Shown in pieces: positions 1-9,250 of a DNA stretch of 64,000 nucleotides; the first letter of the stretch is position 1, and every line of letters begins with the position of its first letter. The notes beneath the pieces were generated by a model, which saw only the letters and a program-made list of their open reading frames with translations, was not told where the DNA came from and ran no database searches. A program made the position numbers and the translations under genes. Source of the stretch: Nesterenkonia marinintestina (GTDB taxonomy: Bacteria > Actinomycetota > Actinomycetes > Actinomycetales > Micrococcaceae); contig NZ_JAOEFD010000003.1 in the NCBI RefSeq assembly GCF_025420485.1, positions 62,001-126,000 on the forward strand, written 5' to 3'.

Positions 1-2
1 TC

Positions 3-869
3 TTCTCGGGCGAGCAGCACCACTCCTCGGATCACCGAGGCGCCGAGGGGTACCGCGGCCGGCGGGCCGTGGTCATCGGTTCGAACAACTCTGCCCACGA
101 CATCTGTGCGGCCCTCTGGGAGGACGGGGCTGAGGTGACGATGGTCCAGCGCTCGTCCACCCATATCTCGCGCAGCGAGTCCCTCATGGACCTGGTGCTG
201 GGCCCGCTCTATTCGGAGGACGCCGTGGAGGCCGGCGTGGACACCGACCGGGCGGATCGGCTCTTCGCCTCCTGGCCGTACCGCCTGCTCCCCGAGGTCC
301 AGCGGCCCGCGTTCGACGCCATGCGCGAACGGGACTCGGAGTTCTACCGCGCCCTGGAGGACGCGGGCTTCCGACTGGACTTCGGGGAGGACGGCTCGGG
401 GCTGTTCATGAAGTATCTGCGCCGCGGCTCGGGGTACTACATCGACGTCGGGGCCTCACAGCTGGTCATCGACGGCGAGATTGCGTTGGCGTCCGGCCAG
501 GTCGACCACCTCACCGAGGATGCCGTCGTCCTGGAGGACGGCACCCGACTGCCGGCCGACCTCGTCGTGTATGCGACCGGCTACGGTTCGATGAACCAGT
601 GGCTCGCAGACATCGTCTCCCCCGAGGTCGCCGACGCCGTGGGCAGGTGCTGGGGATACGGATCCGACACCACGCGTGACCCCGGCCCCTGGGAGGGTGA
701 GCTGCGTAACATGTGGAAGCCCACCAACGTGGAGACCCTCTGGATCCACGGCGGCAACCTGCACCAGTCCCGGCACTACTCGAAATATCTGGCGCTGCAG
801 CTCAAAGCGCGCTATGAGGGGCTCGACACTCCGGTGTACGCGCTGCAGCAGTCACACCACACCTCGTAG
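3..869 (+). CDS. Flavin-containing monooxygenase-like protein, C-terminal part (5' end outside window)
   Basis: The reading frame is open from the left edge of the window, so the N-terminal FAD-binding part lies upstream; about 288 codons are visible. The motif VVIGSNNSAHDI near the left edge fits the second Rossmann (NADPH) fold of class B flavin monooxygenases, followed by an MVQRS strand. The later YATGY motif matches the ATG(Y) motif of FMO/Baeyer-Villiger-type enzymes. Such enzymes use NADPH and O2 to oxygenate small molecules in the cytoplasm; the substrate cannot be told from sequence. The next gene, ctaB, is convergent and the two share a perfect hairpin between and partly within them. 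Alternative: a more general pyridine-nucleotide disulfide oxidoreductase-fold enzyme. Confidence 0.8.
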   Translation, partial: FSGEQHHSSDHRGAEGYRGRRAVVIGSNNSAHDICAALWEDGAEVTMVQRSSTHISRSESLMDLVLGPLYSEDAVEAGVDTDRADRLFASWPYRLLPEVQRPAFDAMRERDSEFYRALEDAGFRLDFGEDGSGLFMKYLRRGSGYYIDVGASQLVIDGEIALASGQVDHLTEDAVVLEDGTRLPADLVVYATGYGSMNQWLADIVSPEVADAVGRCWGYGSDTTRDPGPWEGELRNMWKPTNVETLWIHGGNLHQSRHYSKYLALQLKARYEGLDTPVYALQQSHHTS

Positions 870-907
870 TCGGCGGGCCGCCCACGGGCCGGATCCCCGC
901 CGCAGCC

Positions 908-960
908 CCATCGACCCGTTCGTCAGCCCATGAGGGGTGAGCCGACGAACGGGTCGATGG
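908..960. terminator. Bidirectional terminator hairpin between monooxygenase gene and ctaB
   Basis: Perfect 17-bp inverted repeat, arms 908-924 and 944-960, 19-base loop. The right arm and loop lie inside the last codons of ctaB (its stop is at 923-925), so the ctaB 3' end doubles as terminator for both convergent genes. No U-tract, as is usual in high-GC actinobacteria. Confidence 0.75.
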
Positions 961-1924
961 CCAGCCCGACGAAGAGCAGGGTGAGGTACATGATGGACAG
1001 GTGGAAGACCCTCATGGCCTTCTTGTCGGTCAGCGTGCCGTCCTGCGCCTGTCGGTGCAGCACGTGGGACTCATAGACGAACCACACTCCGGCCACCGCG
1101 GCGAAGGCGGTGTAGGTGATGCCCGCCCATCCCATGGGGATCAGCAGCAGCGAGCACACCACGGTGGCCCAGGCGTACAGGACGACCTGGACCGAGACCG
1201 TCTGAGCGGTGGCCACCGCCCCCAGCATCGGCACGGAGGCCGTCTGGTAGTCGGTGCGGTACTTCATCGACAGCGGCCAGTAGTGCGGCGGGGTCCACAG
1301 GAAGATGATGAAGAAGAGGACCACCGCGGGCCATTCGACGGTCTCACGCACCGCCGCCCACGCGATGAGCACGGGGAAGCAGCCGGCGAGCCCGCCCCAG
1401 ATGATGTTCTGCTCGGTCCGACGCTTCAGCACCATCGTGTACACCACGACGTAGAAGAACATCGCCGCGGCCCCGAGGGCGGAGGCCAGCGGGTTCGCAC
1501 CCAGCCACAGGATCACCAGCGCGGCGACCCCGAGCAGCGAGGCGAAGACCAGCGCCTGCCGGGGAGTGACCTCTCCGGTCACCAGCGGCCGCCGCTTGGT
1601 CCGGTTCATCAGTCGGTCCATGTCCCGATCGATGTAGCAGTTGAACGCCCCTGCTGAGCCCGCGGCGAAGGCACCGCCGACCATCGTCGCCAGCACCAGC
1701 CAGAAGTCCGGGAAGCCGCGCTGGGCGAACATCATCGTCGGCAGCGTGGTGACCAGCAGCAGCTCCACGACGCGCGGCTTGGTCAGCGCGAACAGCGCCG
1801 AAGCCTTCTGCCGCCACCGAGGGGCACGGTCGGCGTCGCTCACAGGATGGTCCGCGGCGTCGACGGCGGCCCGGGGCGCCGCATCTGCGGCCGCGCCGGT
1901 GGGGGCGGAGGGGTTCTCAGTCAC
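923..1924 (-). CDS. ctaB: Protoheme IX farnesyltransferase (haem O synthase)
   Basis: Membrane prenyltransferase of the UbiA family that adds a farnesyl group to haem B to make haem O for aa3-type cytochrome oxidase. The 333-residue protein has a roughly 40-residue acidic/Ala-rich N-terminus and then multiple hydrophobic segments. The first Asp-rich motif [10 protein letters not shown] (Asn95, Asp99, Asp103; NxxxDxxxD) is intact and binds the Mg-pyrophosphate. A second motif, [13 protein letters not shown], lies near residue 225. The start is GTG with a purine-rich GAGCGAG stretch upstream. In many actinobacteria ctaB lies near tkt/tal or ctaA; here it stands between a monooxygenase gene and parE, so it is probably transcribed alone. 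Family assignment is secure. Confidence 0.95.
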   Translation of the reverse strand: MTENPSAPTGAAADAAPRAAVDAADHPVSDADRAPRWRQKASALFALTKPRVVELLLVTTLPTMMFAQRGFPDFWLVLATMVGGAFAAGSAGAFNCYIDRDMDRLMNRTKRRPLVTGEVTPRQALVFASLLGVAALVILWLGANPLASALGAAAMFFYVVVYTMVLKRRTEQNIIWGGLAGCFPVLIAWAAVRETVEWPAVVLFFIIFLWTPPHYWPLSMKYRTDYQTASVPMLGAVATAQTVSVQVVLYAWATVVCSLLLIPMGWAGITYTAFAAVAGVWFVYESHVLHRQAQDGTLTDKKAMRVFHLSIMYLTLLFVGLAIDPFVGSPLMG

Positions 1925-2056
1925 GTCTGGGCTCGCTCAGAGGGGTCGAGGTGCAGGGCGATCATCGTCATTCTAGCGCCCCGATCGGACGACCGTCGGA
2001 CCTCGACCGCTGCGGCTCCCATATTTCGACAGCAGGTAGAAGAGCCTCTGGGCGGC

Positions 2057-4141
2057 TCAGGCGTCGATGCGCTCCTTCGTCACCGCCTGGGACCCCTGGA
2101 TGATGAAGTCCTTCCGCGGGGCCACCACCGAACCCATCAGCAGGTCGAAGATCCGCTCGGCGTCCTCGGCGTCCTGCACGCGGATCCGACGCAGGGACCG
2201 GCGCGCCGGATCCATGGTCGTCTCCGACAGCTGATCGGCGTCCATCTCACCGAGGCCCTTGTACCGCTGGATCGGCTCCTTGTGACGCAGGCCCTCCCGA
2301 TCCAGCTCGGCCAGCAGCTGATGCAGCTCGGCCTCGGAGTAGGTGTAGCGCACCTCGTTGGCACGTCGGCCGGGGTGTACGACCTCCACCCTGTGCAGCG
2401 GGGGGACGGCGGCGAAGACCCGTCCCTGCTCGATCATCGGACGCATGTACCGGAAGAACAGCGTCAGCAGCAGCGTCCGGATGTGGGCACCGTCGACGTC
2501 GGCATCGGTCATCAGCACGACTCTGCCGTAGCGGGCGGCGTCGATGTCGAAGGATCGACCGGATCCCGCGCCGATGACCTGCAGCAGCGCGGCGCACTCG
2601 GTGTTGGAGAGCATGTCGGAGACCGAGGCCTTCTGCACGTTGAGGATCTTGCCTCGGATGGGCAGCAGCGCCTGGTAGTCGGAGGAGCGGGCCAGCTTCG
2701 CCGTGCCGAGGGCGGAGTCGCCCTCGACGATGAAGAGCTCCGAGGACTCGACGTCCTTGGACCGGCACTCGACCAGCTTCGACGGCATCGACGAGGACTC
2801 CAGCGCGTTCTTCCGGCGCTGTGTCTCCTTGTGCATCCGCGCCGAGATGCGCGACTTCATCTCGGAGACGACCTTCTCCAGCACGGCGGAGGCCTGCTGC
2901 TTCTCGCCCCGCCTGGTGGAGGTGAGACGCTCGGAGACCTGCTTCTCGACGATCCTCGAGACGATCTGACGAGCGGCGGGGGTGCCCAGGATCTCCTTGG
3001 TCTGGCCTTCGAACTGCGGCTCGGCCACGCGCACTGTGACCACGGCAGTGAGCCCGGCGAGGACGTCGTCCTTCTCCAGCTTGTCGTTGCCCGCCTTCAG
3101 GCGTCTCGCGTTGGCCTCCACAGCACGACGGAAGGACTTCAGCAGGGCCTGTTCGAAGCCGGCGAGGTGTGTGCCGCCCTTTGGGGTCGCGATGATGTTC
3201 ACGAAGCTGCGCACGGTGGGGTCGTATCCGGTGCCCCAGCGCAGGGCGACGTCGACCTCGCAGTCTCGGTCGACGTCCTGCATGTGGCTGCGACCGTCGT
3301 CTCCCAGGACGGGAACCCGCTCGGTGAAGGTCTCATGGCCCTGGATGCGCCAGATGTCGGTGACGGCCGGATCGGGGCTGAGGAAGTCGGTGAACTCTCC
3401 GATGCCGCCGTCGTACTGGAAGACCTCCTCGGACGGCCCGTCGGCCCCCCGCTCATCGCGCACCGTGATGCGTAGGCCCGGCACCAGGAAGGCGGTCTGT
3501 CGAGCACGCGCCGTCAGCTCCGCGTCGTCGAAGCGCGCGTCGGAGGTGAAGATGTGCCGGTCGGCCCAGTAGCGGATCGAGGTCCCGGTGACCCCCCGTT
3601 TGGCCCGACCGACGACTTCGAGCGGAGAGCCCTCCTGGGCGGGGGTGAAGTCCGCTTCGGGATCCGGCCGCGCACCGGCGAACGTGCCGGGCTCCCCGCG
3701 GCGGAAGGACATCTGGTGGACCTTGCCGGATCGGGTGACCTTCGCGTCGAGCCGGGACGACAGCGCGTTGACCACCGATGCCCCGACGCCGTGCAGCCCT
3801 CCCGACGCGGTGTAGGAGCCGCCGCCGAACTTGCCCCCGGCGTGCAGCTTGGTGAAGACGACTTCGAGGCCCGAGAGTCCGGTGCGCGGCTCGACGTCGA
3901 CGGGGATGCCGCGCCCGTCGTCGGAGACCTCCACGGAGTCGTCCGCGTGCAGGACCACCGAGATCGTGGAGGCGAAGCCGGCCAGGGCCTCGTCGACGGA
4001 GTTGTCGATGATCTCCCAGAGGCAGTGCATGAGCCCGCGTGAGTCGGTGGAGCCGATGTACATGCCGGGGCGCTTGCGCACGGCCTCCAGGCCCTCGAGC
4101 ACGGAGAGGTGCCGCGCGTCGTACTCGGATCGTCGGGACAC
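2057..4141 (-). CDS. parE: DNA topoisomerase IV subunit B (ParE/GyrB family)
   Basis: ATPase subunit of a type IIA topoisomerase. The 694-residue protein has the GHKL ATPase signature EIIDNSVDEALAG near residue 45, DGRGIPV, and a GGLHGVGASVVNALS nucleotide-binding loop. A transducer domain follows, then a Toprim domain with FIVEGDSALGTAKLA and MTDADVDGAHIRT, and the C-terminal QRYKGLGEM. The LGT in the Toprim motif, in place of the GGS of canonical GyrB, and the position beside sigA fit actinobacterial ParE-type paralogues, but the partner parC/gyrA is not in this window. The GTG start at 4141 is chosen because GAAGGAG precedes it by four bases and the protein then begins SRRSEYDARHLS as in relatives; an in-frame extension to 4447 lacks homology. 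Confidence 0.93.
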   Translation of the reverse strand: MSRRSEYDARHLSVLEGLEAVRKRPGMYIGSTDSRGLMHCLWEIIDNSVDEALAGFASTISVVLHADDSVEVSDDGRGIPVDVEPRTGLSGLEVVFTKLHAGGKFGGGSYTASGGLHGVGASVVNALSSRLDAKVTRSGKVHQMSFRRGEPGTFAGARPDPEADFTPAQEGSPLEVVGRAKRGVTGTSIRYWADRHIFTSDARFDDAELTARARQTAFLVPGLRITVRDERGADGPSEEVFQYDGGIGEFTDFLSPDPAVTDIWRIQGHETFTERVPVLGDDGRSHMQDVDRDCEVDVALRWGTGYDPTVRSFVNIIATPKGGTHLAGFEQALLKSFRRAVEANARRLKAGNDKLEKDDVLAGLTAVVTVRVAEPQFEGQTKEILGTPAARQIVSRIVEKQVSERLTSTRRGEKQQASAVLEKVVSEMKSRISARMHKETQRRKNALESSSMPSKLVECRSKDVESSELFIVEGDSALGTAKLARSSDYQALLPIRGKILNVQKASVSDMLSNTECAALLQVIGAGSGRSFDIDAARYGRVVLMTDADVDGAHIRTLLLTLFFRYMRPMIEQGRVFAAVPPLHRVEVVHPGRRANEVRYTYSEAELHQLLAELDREGLRHKEPIQRYKGLGEMDADQLSETTMDPARRSLRRIRVQDAEDAERIFDLLMGSVVAPRKDFIIQGSQAVTKERIDA

Positions 4142-4400
4142 GGGGCTCCTTCGGGTGGTGCGTCGATTCGGGTGCGGAGCTCCGTCTCGGGGCGGGATCC
4201 CGACGCTCCGCACGACTGTCACCACAGTAGCCCGGATCCCCCGGCCGCCCCGGGAGGAGCGCCGCCACGGTACGCGGTGAGCGAAAGGAGGGGCGAATCG
4301 CCGCGTATGCGCGAATGGAACAGGACCGATCGTGGTTGTATGGTGCACACGATCTAAGGACGACCGTTGTGCGAGCGATCGATGCGAGGAGGCGATTGCC
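4142..4400. other. Divergent intergenic region parE / DUF7455 gene
   Basis: 259 bases without a supported gene, holding the divergent promoters for parE (minus) and the small zinc-protein gene (plus). On the plus strand TGGAAC (4316-4321), a 17-base gap and TATGGT (4339-4344) form a plausible sigma-A promoter for the small gene. Confidence 0.4.
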
Positions 4401-4619
4401 ATGTCCAGCACCACTGGAACGCTCGAGCCGGGGACGGCCGAGCTCACCGCCGAGCACCGCTGCGACCGGTGCGGCGCCCAGGCCTATGTGCGGGCCGCGC
4501 TGTCCTCCGGAGCAGGCGTGCTGCACTTCTGCAACCACCACGCACGACAGGTGGAGGAGACCCTTCGGCCCCAGACCTCGGAGTGGCGTGACGAGTCAGC
4601 CCGCCTGAGCGGCGCCTGA
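4401..4619 (+). CDS. Small zinc-binding protein, DUF7455 type
   Basis: 72-residue protein of unknown function found across actinobacteria beside sigA/parE. CDRCGAQAYV near residue 25 and FCNHHARQ near residue 50 give four potential metal ligands (CxxC plus CxxH/H), so it probably binds one zinc ion as a treble-clef-like fold. ATG at 4401 is supported by GAGGAGG about eight bases upstream. It is transcribed away from parE and ends before a strong bidirectional terminator that it shares with sigA. A link to transcription or RNA polymerase is suggested only by its constant neighbourhood and is inference. Confidence 0.8.
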   Translation: MSSTTGTLEPGTAELTAEHRCDRCGAQAYVRAALSSGAGVLHFCNHHARQVEETLRPQTSEWRDESARLSGA

Positions 4620-4634
4620 CGCACGTCGTCCGTC

Positions 4635-4685
4635 AGACATGAGGAGGGCCCCGGAGCATCGCGCTCCGGGGCCCTCCTCATGTCT
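4635..4685. terminator. Bidirectional terminator between DUF7455 gene and sigA
   Basis: Perfect 23-bp inverted repeat (arms 4635-4657 and 4663-4685) with a five-base loop ATCGC, in the gap between two convergent genes. One of the longest perfect stems in the window. Confidence 0.9.
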
Positions 4686-4709
4686 GTCCGACGGTGGACC
4701 TGGTGAGGA

Positions 4710-6362
4710 TCAGTCGAGGTAGTCCCGCAGCACCTGCGACCGGCTGGGGTGCCGCAGCTTCGACATGGTCTTGGACTCTATCTGACGGATCCGTTCGCGG
4801 GTGACCCCGTAGACCTTCCCGATCTCGTCCAGGGTCTTCGGCTGACCGTCGGTCAGGCCGAACCGCATCGCCACCACACCGGCCTCCCGCTCCGCCAGGG
4901 TGTCGAGCACCGAGTGCAGCTGCTCCTGGAGAAGGGTGAAGCTGACGGCGTCCGAGGGCACGACAGCTTCTGAGTCTTCGATGAGGTCGCCGAACTCCGA
5001 GTCGCCGTCCTCGCCGAGCGGAGTGTGCAGCGAGATGGGCTCACGGCCGTACTTCTGCACCTCCACGACCTTCTCGGGCGTCATGTCGAGCTCATGTGCC
5101 AGCTCCTCCGGGGTGGGTTCGCGGCCCAGATCCTGGAGCATCTGTCGCTGCACGCGGGCCAGCTTGTTGATGACCTCGACCATGTGGACGGGAATTCGGA
5201 TGGTGCGGGCCTGGTCCGCCATGGCGCGGGTGATGGCCTGACGGATCCACCACGTGGCGTACGTGGAGAACTTGAACCCCTTGGTGTAGTCGAACTTCTC
5301 GACCGCACGGATGAGACCCAGGTTGCCCTCCTGGATGAGGTCCAGGAACAGCATCCCGCGTCCGGTGTACCGCTTGGCCAGCGAGACGACGAGGCGCAGG
5401 TTGGCCTCGAGGAGGTGGTTCTTGGCCCGACGTCCGTCGGCGACGATGAGCTCCATGTCACGACGCAGGCGCTTGTCCGTGACGTCGCCCCTGTTCATCC
5501 GGTGTTCGGCGAAGAGTCCGGCCTCGATGCGCAGGGCAAGGTCGACCTCCTGCTCGGCGTTGAGGAGTGCGACCTTGCCGATCTGCTTGAGATAGTCCTT
5601 CACCGGGTCAGCGGTGGCTCCGGCCGAGACCACCTGCACGGCGGGGGCGTCATCGTCGTCGGCGTTGGAGATGATGAAGCCGCGTCCGCGGCTCTCCTCC
5701 TCCTCGGCCTCCTCCCCCTTGACCGCCTTCTTGGCGTTCTCGACGATGGCCTCGGCGTTGTCACCCTCACCGGCGACTGCTGCGACCTTCTTGGCGACCT
5801 CATCCTCGTCGCCGTCCTCCAGAGCCTTGGCGACGGCCTGCTCGAGGACCTCGGTCGGAGCGGCCTGCTCGGCCTGCTCCTCCTTCTCGGCCTCGGCCAG
5901 CACCTCGTCGACGGGATCAGCGGCCCTGCGGCGGCCGCCCGTCGACTTCGGCGCAGAGGTCTCAGCCTCCGGTGCCGCCTCGGAGTCGCCCGCCTTCGCC
6001 GAAGCAGCCTTGGAGCGGCTCGCCCCTGCGGTCGACGACTTCGTGCCGGAGGACTTGGTGCCTCCGGTCTTGGTAGCCGTCGACTTGGTGCCCGAAGACT
6101 TGGTGCCCGAAGACTTGGTGCCCGAAGACTTGGTGCCCGAAGACTTGGTGCCGGCGGACTTGGAACCTGCGGCCTTCGTGGCCGTCGACTTCGCACCTGA
6201 CGACTTCGCACCTGACGACTTCGCCGCGGTCGACTTCTTCGTGCCCGTCGATCCGGACCCGGCGGTGCTCCTACGGCGAGCAGTGCTCTTCGCCCCGGAG
6301 GACTTCCCGGCCTCCTCGGGAGTCTCGTCCTCGGTGCGCGATGTGGATGTGGTGGGGGACAC
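4710..6362 (-). CDS. sigA: Primary RNA polymerase sigma factor (sigma-A/RpoD/HrdB)
   Basis: Housekeeping sigma-70 factor that directs RNA polymerase to vegetative promoters. The conserved core begins near residue 255 (region 1.2, [10 protein letters not shown]). It continues with region 2 ([48 protein letters not shown]), region 3 and the region 4 helix-turn-helix ([18 protein letters not shown]). The first ~250 residues are a Lys/Ala/Ser/Thr-rich and then acidic extension of low complexity, with near-perfect SGTKS repeats, as is common for actinobacterial sigma-A. GTG start at 6362 with GGAAGG five bases upstream. A TTGACA at 6427-6432 on the minus strand may be the -35 box of its promoter, but the -10 is unclear. 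Confidence 0.97.
   Translation of the reverse strand: MSPTTSTSRTEDETPEEAGKSSGAKSTARRRSTAGSGSTGTKKSTAAKSSGAKSSGAKSTATKAAGSKSAGTKSSGTKSSGTKSSGTKSSGTKSTATKTGGTKSSGTKSSTAGASRSKAASAKAGDSEAAPEAETSAPKSTGGRRRAADPVDEVLAEAEKEEQAEQAAPTEVLEQAVAKALEDGDEDEVAKKVAAVAGEGDNAEAIVENAKKAVKGEEAEEEESRGRGFIISNADDDDAPAVQVVSAGATADPVKDYLKQIGKVALLNAEQEVDLALRIEAGLFAEHRMNRGDVTDKRLRRDMELIVADGRRAKNHLLEANLRLVVSLAKRYTGRGMLFLDLIQEGNLGLIRAVEKFDYTKGFKFSTYATWWIRQAITRAMADQARTIRIPVHMVEVINKLARVQRQMLQDLGREPTPEELAHELDMTPEKVVEVQKYGREPISLHTPLGEDGDSEFGDLIEDSEAVVPSDAVSFTLLQEQLHSVLDTLAEREAGVVAMRFGLTDGQPKTLDEIGKVYGVTRERIRQIESKTMSKLRHPSRSQVLRDYLD
6082..6156 (-). repeat. 15-bp tandem repeat inside sigA N-terminal region
   Basis: Four perfect consecutive 15-bp units (6082-6096, 6097-6111, 6112-6126, 6127-6141) and a fifth partly diverged one, encoding tandem S-G-T-K-S units. 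A slippage-prone coding tract. Confidence 0.9.
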
Positions 6363-6635
6363 AGTGACCTTCCGACGTCGGCGTACGCTCGGGGATGTCG
6401 ACTCATCGTCAACACACCTATGACCCTGTCAAGGCCTCGATCTCGCCCAGCGCACCGCAGAACCCGGATGCCGGGTCCTCTGGCGGCGACGCTGAAGCGG
6501 GGATGAAGCTGCAGGGTCTCATCGGGGCTCAACGCCTCCCTCCGTGGTTTCATTCCCACTGGGCCGGGAAGATCCTGCCGACAGTACGAAGAGCCTGACG
6601 AAGAGCCTCGGAGACGGCCGCTCGACCGACGATCC
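6363..6635. other. Intergenic region upstream of sigA
   Basis: 273 bases with no supported gene. It should hold the sigA promoter (minus strand) and the 3' end of the DUF4192 transcript. Two TTGAC-type hexamers occur on the minus strand (6427-6432 TTGACA and a TTGACG just downstream of it). Confidence 0.4.
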
Positions 6636-7871
6636 TCACCTGTCCCGTCTGTGATGGTGGGCCCAGCTGTGCTCCCGGACCCGTGCCCACGGGCAGACCA
6701 TCCCCAGTGCCGCGGCGCTGCCGAGCAGCCCGCTGAGCTGATGTCCGGGAGCGACGGCCTCCGCGCGCGCCACCAGCTCTCCGCAGACTGCGCCGCGGCC
6801 CTTCGACCACTCGATCCAGGCCAGCAGCGCGAGGATCTCGGATGCACCCCGCCCGTCGGCCACGGCGTGCAGGATAGTCAGCACTCTGCTGAGGCGTTCG
6901 ATCCGGTCCCACGCCGGAGCACGGCCCGTGGCTCCCAGGAGGACCCGGGCAGGGGGCTCATGGGTCGCCGACGACTCATCGCACAGCTGCGCCGTCGCGC
7001 GGTCGGCCGCGGCGAGCACCAGCACCGCATCCCGGAGCCCGGGATCCTCCAGCGATCCGATCAGCACCGGCACCACGTCGGCGTTGTCACGGACCCACGC
7101 GTCGGCCCCGGCCGGTTCCTGCGCCTCCGCGGAGCCGTCGACTGCGACGTCCCACAGAGCGAGCACGTCGTCGAGGCGCTCCTCGGCCGGCTCCTGCGGA
7201 TCGGTCCGGAGTGCATGCAGGTCGCGGCGGATCGTTGCGGTGAGCTCGGGATCGATCGGCGTCGGCTCGCGGAGCATCGTGTCGACGAGGTCGGCGGGGT
7301 CTTCGGCCACCTGGCTGCCTCTGTAGACCATGTGGGCGTCCACCAGGCTGCCCACCGCACTCTCGACGGGCGTCCCCGGATACGGGCAGCAGACCTCGTC
7401 GAGGCAGTCGAAGTCACGGACGTATCCCCCGCCGACGTGCCAGACCTGCACGAGATCGATGCCGAGCCCCTCCCCGAACCACCGCTCCAGCGACCGGTGC
7501 AGCGCAGCCCCGGGCCGCAGCTGGGGGTCGCCCTGCGACGGCGGCGCGGGCGCCTCGCCCATGTACAGCAGCGCCACCAGCCCCGACGGCATGGAGGGAA
7601 GTCCGGCGCCCGCCAGACTCTCCGCCGCCGTCTTCGCCAACGCATCAGGGTCGTCCGCCGCAGGGGCCAGATCCAGCCGGAGGTGGGCTCCGGTCCGTCC
7701 GCCGTGGAGGGCGATCAGGACGAGCGAGTCCCGCGGCGTGTAGCCGAAGGTGTGCCGGACCATGGCCAGGACGTCGCCGGGGTCACGGATACGGACGACG
7801 ACCTCGTCGTCGGGGGGCGAGGGCAGTTCGGACAGGTGGGGGTCGCATGCATCGGTGCTCATGCCGACCAC
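6636..7871 (-). CDS. DUF4192 domain protein
   Basis: About 410 residues, function unknown. The N-terminus reads VVVRIRDPGDVLAMVRHTFGY followed by PRDSLVLIALHG, the recognisable opening of the actinobacterial DUF4192 family; the C-terminal half is Ala-rich and helical, with no catalytic motif I can name. No signal peptide or membrane segment, so it is probably cytoplasmic. The start may be GTG at 7871 or ATG at 7862; neither has a strong ribosome site. The family often sits close to sigA and PAC2 genes, as here, but that gives no mechanism. Confidence 0.85.
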   Translation of the reverse strand: MVGMSTDACDPHLSELPSPPDDEVVVRIRDPGDVLAMVRHTFGYTPRDSLVLIALHGGRTGAHLRLDLAPAADDPDALAKTAAESLAGAGLPSMPSGLVALLYMGEAPAPPSQGDPQLRPGAALHRSLERWFGEGLGIDLVQVWHVGGGYVRDFDCLDEVCCPYPGTPVESAVGSLVDAHMVYRGSQVAEDPADLVDTMLREPTPIDPELTATIRRDLHALRTDPQEPAEERLDDVLALWDVAVDGSAEAQEPAGADAWVRDNADVVPVLIGSLEDPGLRDAVLVLAAADRATAQLCDESSATHEPPARVLLGATGRAPAWDRIERLSRVLTILHAVADGRGASEILALLAWIEWSKGRGAVCGELVARAEAVAPGHQLSGLLGSAAALGMVCPWARVREHSWAHHHRRDR

Positions 7872-7988
7872 CGTGGCCGCCCCGCTCCCCGGCTCTCCAC
7901 CACAGGGCAGTCTTCTGGGGAGAACGCTTCAGGCGGGCCGGGGCGCAGGACCTCCTGTGGAGGAGTCCCGACGGGTGCGACGACCCGC

Positions 7989-8999
7989 TCAGCGGTCTGC
8001 GGAGTCCGAGGGATCGTCGTCGGCGGGCGGGTGGCCCCCGTCCTCGACCTCGTCGGCCGGTCTCGACCTCAGGAACTCCTCGACGGCCGCGCCCAGCTCC
8101 TCGGCGTCGGGGACCGCGTCGTCGTCCTTGACCAGCAGTGACCGCTGGGCCGCGGGCGCATGGGCGTCGAAGTTGCGCTCCAGGCGCTCGACGAGTCCCT
8201 GGACCTCGGTGTTCTCAGCCGTCTGGGAGGCGATGTCCTGCTCGACCTGTCGGGCGGCCTCCCTGAGCTCGTCGGTCGGAAGCATGAGCTCCATGGCCGC
8301 ACCCGCATACTCCAATGCCGACACCGCCACCTGCGGATAGCGTCCGGATGCGAGGTAGTGCGGCACGTGCAGGGAGTAGCCGACGACATCGTGTCCGCCG
8401 TCCTGCAGCCTGAGTTCGAGCACCTGGTGGATCCCCGCCTCCAGCTGGGCCGACGGCGACCAGGTGGAGATGCCTTCGATCAGGTCCTGTCGCGACCCGT
8501 GCGCGGTCACGCCGAGCGGCCGGGTGTGCGGCACAGGGAGACCGAGGGAGTCGACGATGACCGTGAGGCCGACGTCCAGCCGCTCGACGGTGTCGATCAC
8601 CGCGTCGGTGACCTGCTGCCAGCGGAAGTCCGGCTCGTCGCCGGTCAGGAGCAGGAACGGTCTGCCCATCGCGTCGTGGAGCTCATAGAGGCCGAGATCC
8701 GGCCCCTCGTACTCCTGGAAGCGTCCCTCGCTGAAGGTCAGACGTGGACGGCGTGACCGGAAGTCGAAGATCTCGTCGGTGCGGAAGCCGGCGAGCCGTC
8801 GGTGCGGCAGACCGTCGAGCAGCGTCTCGGCGAGCTGACGGCTCAGGGCGCCGGCGTCGGTGTGGCCGGTCAGCGACACCAACAGGGTGGGAGCCTCACC
8901 GTCACCTCGGTCCGATCCGACCGTGCCGGAGAGCACGTGCTCGAGGGCGCCGGCACCGTCCTCGGGCTCGAGGTCGACCCGGAACTGCGGATCCTTCAC
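7989..8999 (-). CDS. PAC2 (proteasome-assembly-chaperone-like) family protein
   Basis: 336-residue cytoplasmic protein of the PAC2 family. Features are the early SLTGHTDAGALSRQLAETLL helix, the AGFRTDEIFDFRSRRP segment, the central LLLTGDEPDFRWQQV motif and a VPHTRPLGVTAHGS loop. Members include actinobacterial relatives of eukaryotic proteasome assembly chaperones; their bacterial role is not established. GTG start at 8999 preceded by GGAGGGGAGGG. The acidic tail (last ~20 residues rich in Asp/Glu) is probably disordered. It is divergent from pepA and lies upstream of the DUF4192 gene with the same polarity. Confidence 0.85.
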   Translation of the reverse strand: MKDPQFRVDLEPEDGAGALEHVLSGTVGSDRGDGEAPTLLVSLTGHTDAGALSRQLAETLLDGLPHRRLAGFRTDEIFDFRSRRPRLTFSEGRFQEYEGPDLGLYELHDAMGRPFLLLTGDEPDFRWQQVTDAVIDTVERLDVGLTVIVDSLGLPVPHTRPLGVTAHGSRQDLIEGISTWSPSAQLEAGIHQVLELRLQDGGHDVVGYSLHVPHYLASGRYPQVAVSALEYAGAAMELMLPTDELREAARQVEQDIASQTAENTEVQGLVERLERNFDAHAPAAQRSLLVKDDDAVPDAEELGAAVEEFLRSRPADEVEDGGHPPADDDPSDSADR

Positions 9000-9250
9000 G
9001 TGGCCCTCCCCTCCGCCGTCGTCGTGCGGCGATCCGAATTCTGTGCGCTGCTCGCCAGGACCTGTCCTGCCGATGGTGCTCCTGGGTGCAACAGTCGTCG
9101 TCCATCGGCCATTCCCGGCACCGGCGGGTGCTTCGATAGGATCCCTGGAGGCACATGCGCCTCGGAAGCCCCCGATGGATCGATGCGGGTGCCGTGAGCC
9201 GAATCAGACGATATGAGCAGTCTCCCGGAGGAGACTCGGACGGGATAGAT
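9000..9250. promoter_or_regulatory. Divergent promoter region PAC2 gene / pepA
   Basis: About 250 bases between divergent genes. A plus-strand TAGGAT (9137-9142) is a good -10 candidate for pepA. A small open frame beginning ATGAGCAGTC near 9214 ends just before the GTG at 9251 and could be a leader peptide, but this is weak. Confidence 0.4.

Noticed and set aside
69-933. Several frames opposite and beside the monooxygenase, ctaB and parE genes (for example long plus-strand frames over 1,847-3,475)
   Set aside because: Low-complexity His/Arg/Gly-rich translations typical of non-coding frames in GC-rich DNA; the opposite strand carries clear homologous genes.
6395-6598. 67-codon plus-strand frame upstream of sigA
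   Set aside because: No ribosome site, no recognisable protein features, and it covers the region that should hold the sigA promoter.
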